The position numbers and the translations under genes are program-made. Shown here one piece after another: positions 12,183 through 13,233 of a stretch of 13,233 nt of DNA; position 1 is the stretch's first letter; each line of letters opens with the position of its first letter. The stretch comes from JBBIVP01 sp037439705 [NCBI: bacterium]. GTDB lineage: Bacteria > JBBIVP01. The notes under the pieces were generated by a model. That model saw nothing but the letters and a program-made list of their open reading frames with translations. It made no database searches and was not told the origin of the DNA. The stretch lies in the NCBI GenBank assembly GCA_037439705.1, contig JBBIVP010000015.1, positions 1 through 13,233 on the forward strand, given 5' to 3'.

Positions 12183-13233
12183 ATGAGGTATTTTGAAGCA
12201 GATTATATTGTTGTTGGAAGTGGTGCGGGTGGAGCAACTGTTGCGAGGGAACTGGTAAGGGGCAGAAAAAATGTCCTTATCCTTGAAAAAGGAAAATACC
12301 ACAAAAGGGTCGGAAATCATTTTTCAGCCCTTCTCTATACTGACAGAATGAGTTTTTACTTCACGAAAGAGGGATTAAACATAATAAGGGGAATCACTGT
12401 AGGAGGCTCTACAATTCTTTACTGCGGGTCCTCCGCAGACCCTCCTGACTGGCTTGAAAAGAAGTACAATATAAACCTTAAAACATACGCTGAAGAAATA
12501 AAGAAGGAATTAAAGATCAAACCCCTCCCTGAAAGCCTTCTCGGAGAAGGAAGCATAAGAATTATGCAATCTGCTGAAAGGCTCGGATTCAAATGGGAAG
12601 CAATTCCGAAGTTTATGAATCCTGAAAGGTGCAAAAGGAGATTCAGATGCTCTTCTTCGTGCATGGTAGGATGCTCGTGCGGTGCCAAGTGGACTGCAAG
12701 AGAGTTCATTGATGAATGTGTAAATAACGGTGCCAGACTTGTAACAAATTCAGATGTTTATTCTTTAATTATTAAGAACGGAAAGTGCATAGGAGTAAAG
12801 GGCACAATTGGAAAGGACGGATTTGAGGCAAGGGGAAAGGTGATTCTGTGTGCCGGCGGGATAGGAACAGCCATGATTCTGAGAAATTCAGGAATAAGGG
12901 AAGCAGGTGACGGTTTTTCCCTTGACCCAACGCTCATAGTATATGGAATTCTTAAATCAGGAAATGGAAACTTCTACGACCCTCCAATGACAGTTGGAAG
13001 CTATGAGTTTGAAAAAGAAGGATTTATGCTTTCAACACTTACCGATACATGGATGAGTTTTCCAATTCAATTGTTTCTAAAGAAAAAGAGAATGGTCTTT
13101 AAAGCGTTTAAAAAAAGAAAAATACTGGGAATAATGGTAAAAACAAAAGATGAACTTGCAGGAAGCATAGATATTGAAGGAAATATCTCAAAACCATTGA
13201 CGGATAATGATATGAAAAAAATTAACAGGGGTT
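12183..13233 (+). CDS. FAD-dependent GMC-type oxidoreductase, C-terminus cut by window edge
   Basis: The reading frame is open for 350 residues to the window edge. The N-terminus is a Rossmann FAD-binding fold: DYIVVGSGAGGATVARELV (residues 7-25), with E35 in VLILEKG for ribose binding. ITVGGSTILYCG (71-82) matches the second GMC-like flavin motif, and VILCAGGIGTAMILRNSGI (220-238) the later one. A cysteine group C150, C156, C160, C164 and C166 precedes GAKWTAREF; related flavoproteins carry a Cys-rich GCPxGAKWSA-like segment here. The GMC active-site His lies beyond the window, so the substrate cannot be judged. No Shine-Dalgarno is seen, but the Rossmann fold begins so close to the ATG that no later start is possible. 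It lies 12 nt after hemL and is probably read from the same promoter. Confidence 0.85.
   Translation, partial: MRYFEADYIVVGSGAGGATVARELVRGRKNVLILEKGKYHKRVGNHFSALLYTDRMSFYFTKEGLNIIRGITVGGSTILYCGSSADPPDWLEKKYNINLKTYAEEIKKELKIKPLPESLLGEGSIRIMQSAERLGFKWEAIPKFMNPERCKRRFRCSSSCMVGCSCGAKWTAREFIDECVNNGARLVTNSDVYSLIIKNGKCIGVKGTIGKDGFEARGKVILCAGGIGTAMILRNSGIREAGDGFSLDPTLIVYGILKSGNGNFYDPPMTVGSYEFEKEGFMLSTLTDTWMSFPIQLFLKKKRMVFKAFKKRKILGIMVKTKDELAGSIDIEGNISKPLTDNDMKKINRG

Overview
The window reads as part of the chromosome of a diderm (Gram-negative-type) bacterium. Evidence for an outer membrane is a type IV pilus secretin (PilQ) plus likely lipoproteins. The DNA is AT-rich, arginine is mostly AGA/AGG, and the proteins are rich in Lys, Glu and Ile. 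This is common in thermophiles or AT-rich candidate lineages, but I cannot name the phylum from this window. Nothing indicates phage, plasmid, IS element or CRISPR content. Coding density is very high and no gene-free stretch exceeds 200 bases.

Left and centre (1-10701, minus strand): ten co-oriented genes read leftward from a consensus sigma70-type promoter at 10748-10776. In transcription order they are pilM, pilN, pilO, pilP, pilQ, aroC, a small Ig-like putative lipoprotein, a receiver-PilZ response regulator, bioD and alaS (cut by the window edge). Most junctions overlap or are under 20 nt, so this is probably one long operon. PilM-N-O-P-Q form the alignment subcomplex and outer-membrane gate of the type IV pilus. 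The receiver-PilZ protein keeps both a phosphoacceptor site and the cyclic-di-GMP binding motifs, so it could couple pilus function to signalling. aroC (chorismate), bioD (biotin) and alaS (alanyl-tRNA) are housekeeping genes on the same strand. alaS appears to have its own promoter ending exactly at its ATG, suggesting a leaderless mRNA.

Divergent intergenic region (10702-10895): it holds the pilM promoter reading left and a good hemL promoter reading right, with about 67 bp of AT-rich DNA between the two -35 boxes.

Right (10896-13233, plus strand): hemL (glutamate-1-semialdehyde aminomutase, C5 tetrapyrrole pathway) is followed 12 nt later by an FAD-dependent GMC-type oxidoreductase with an unusual cysteine cluster, cut by the window edge.

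I see no wholly new system. The best leads are the leaderless alaS, the signalling protein and unknown Ig-like lipoprotein placed behind the pilus genes, the long acidic repeat linker in PilQ, and the hemL-linked flavoprotein.
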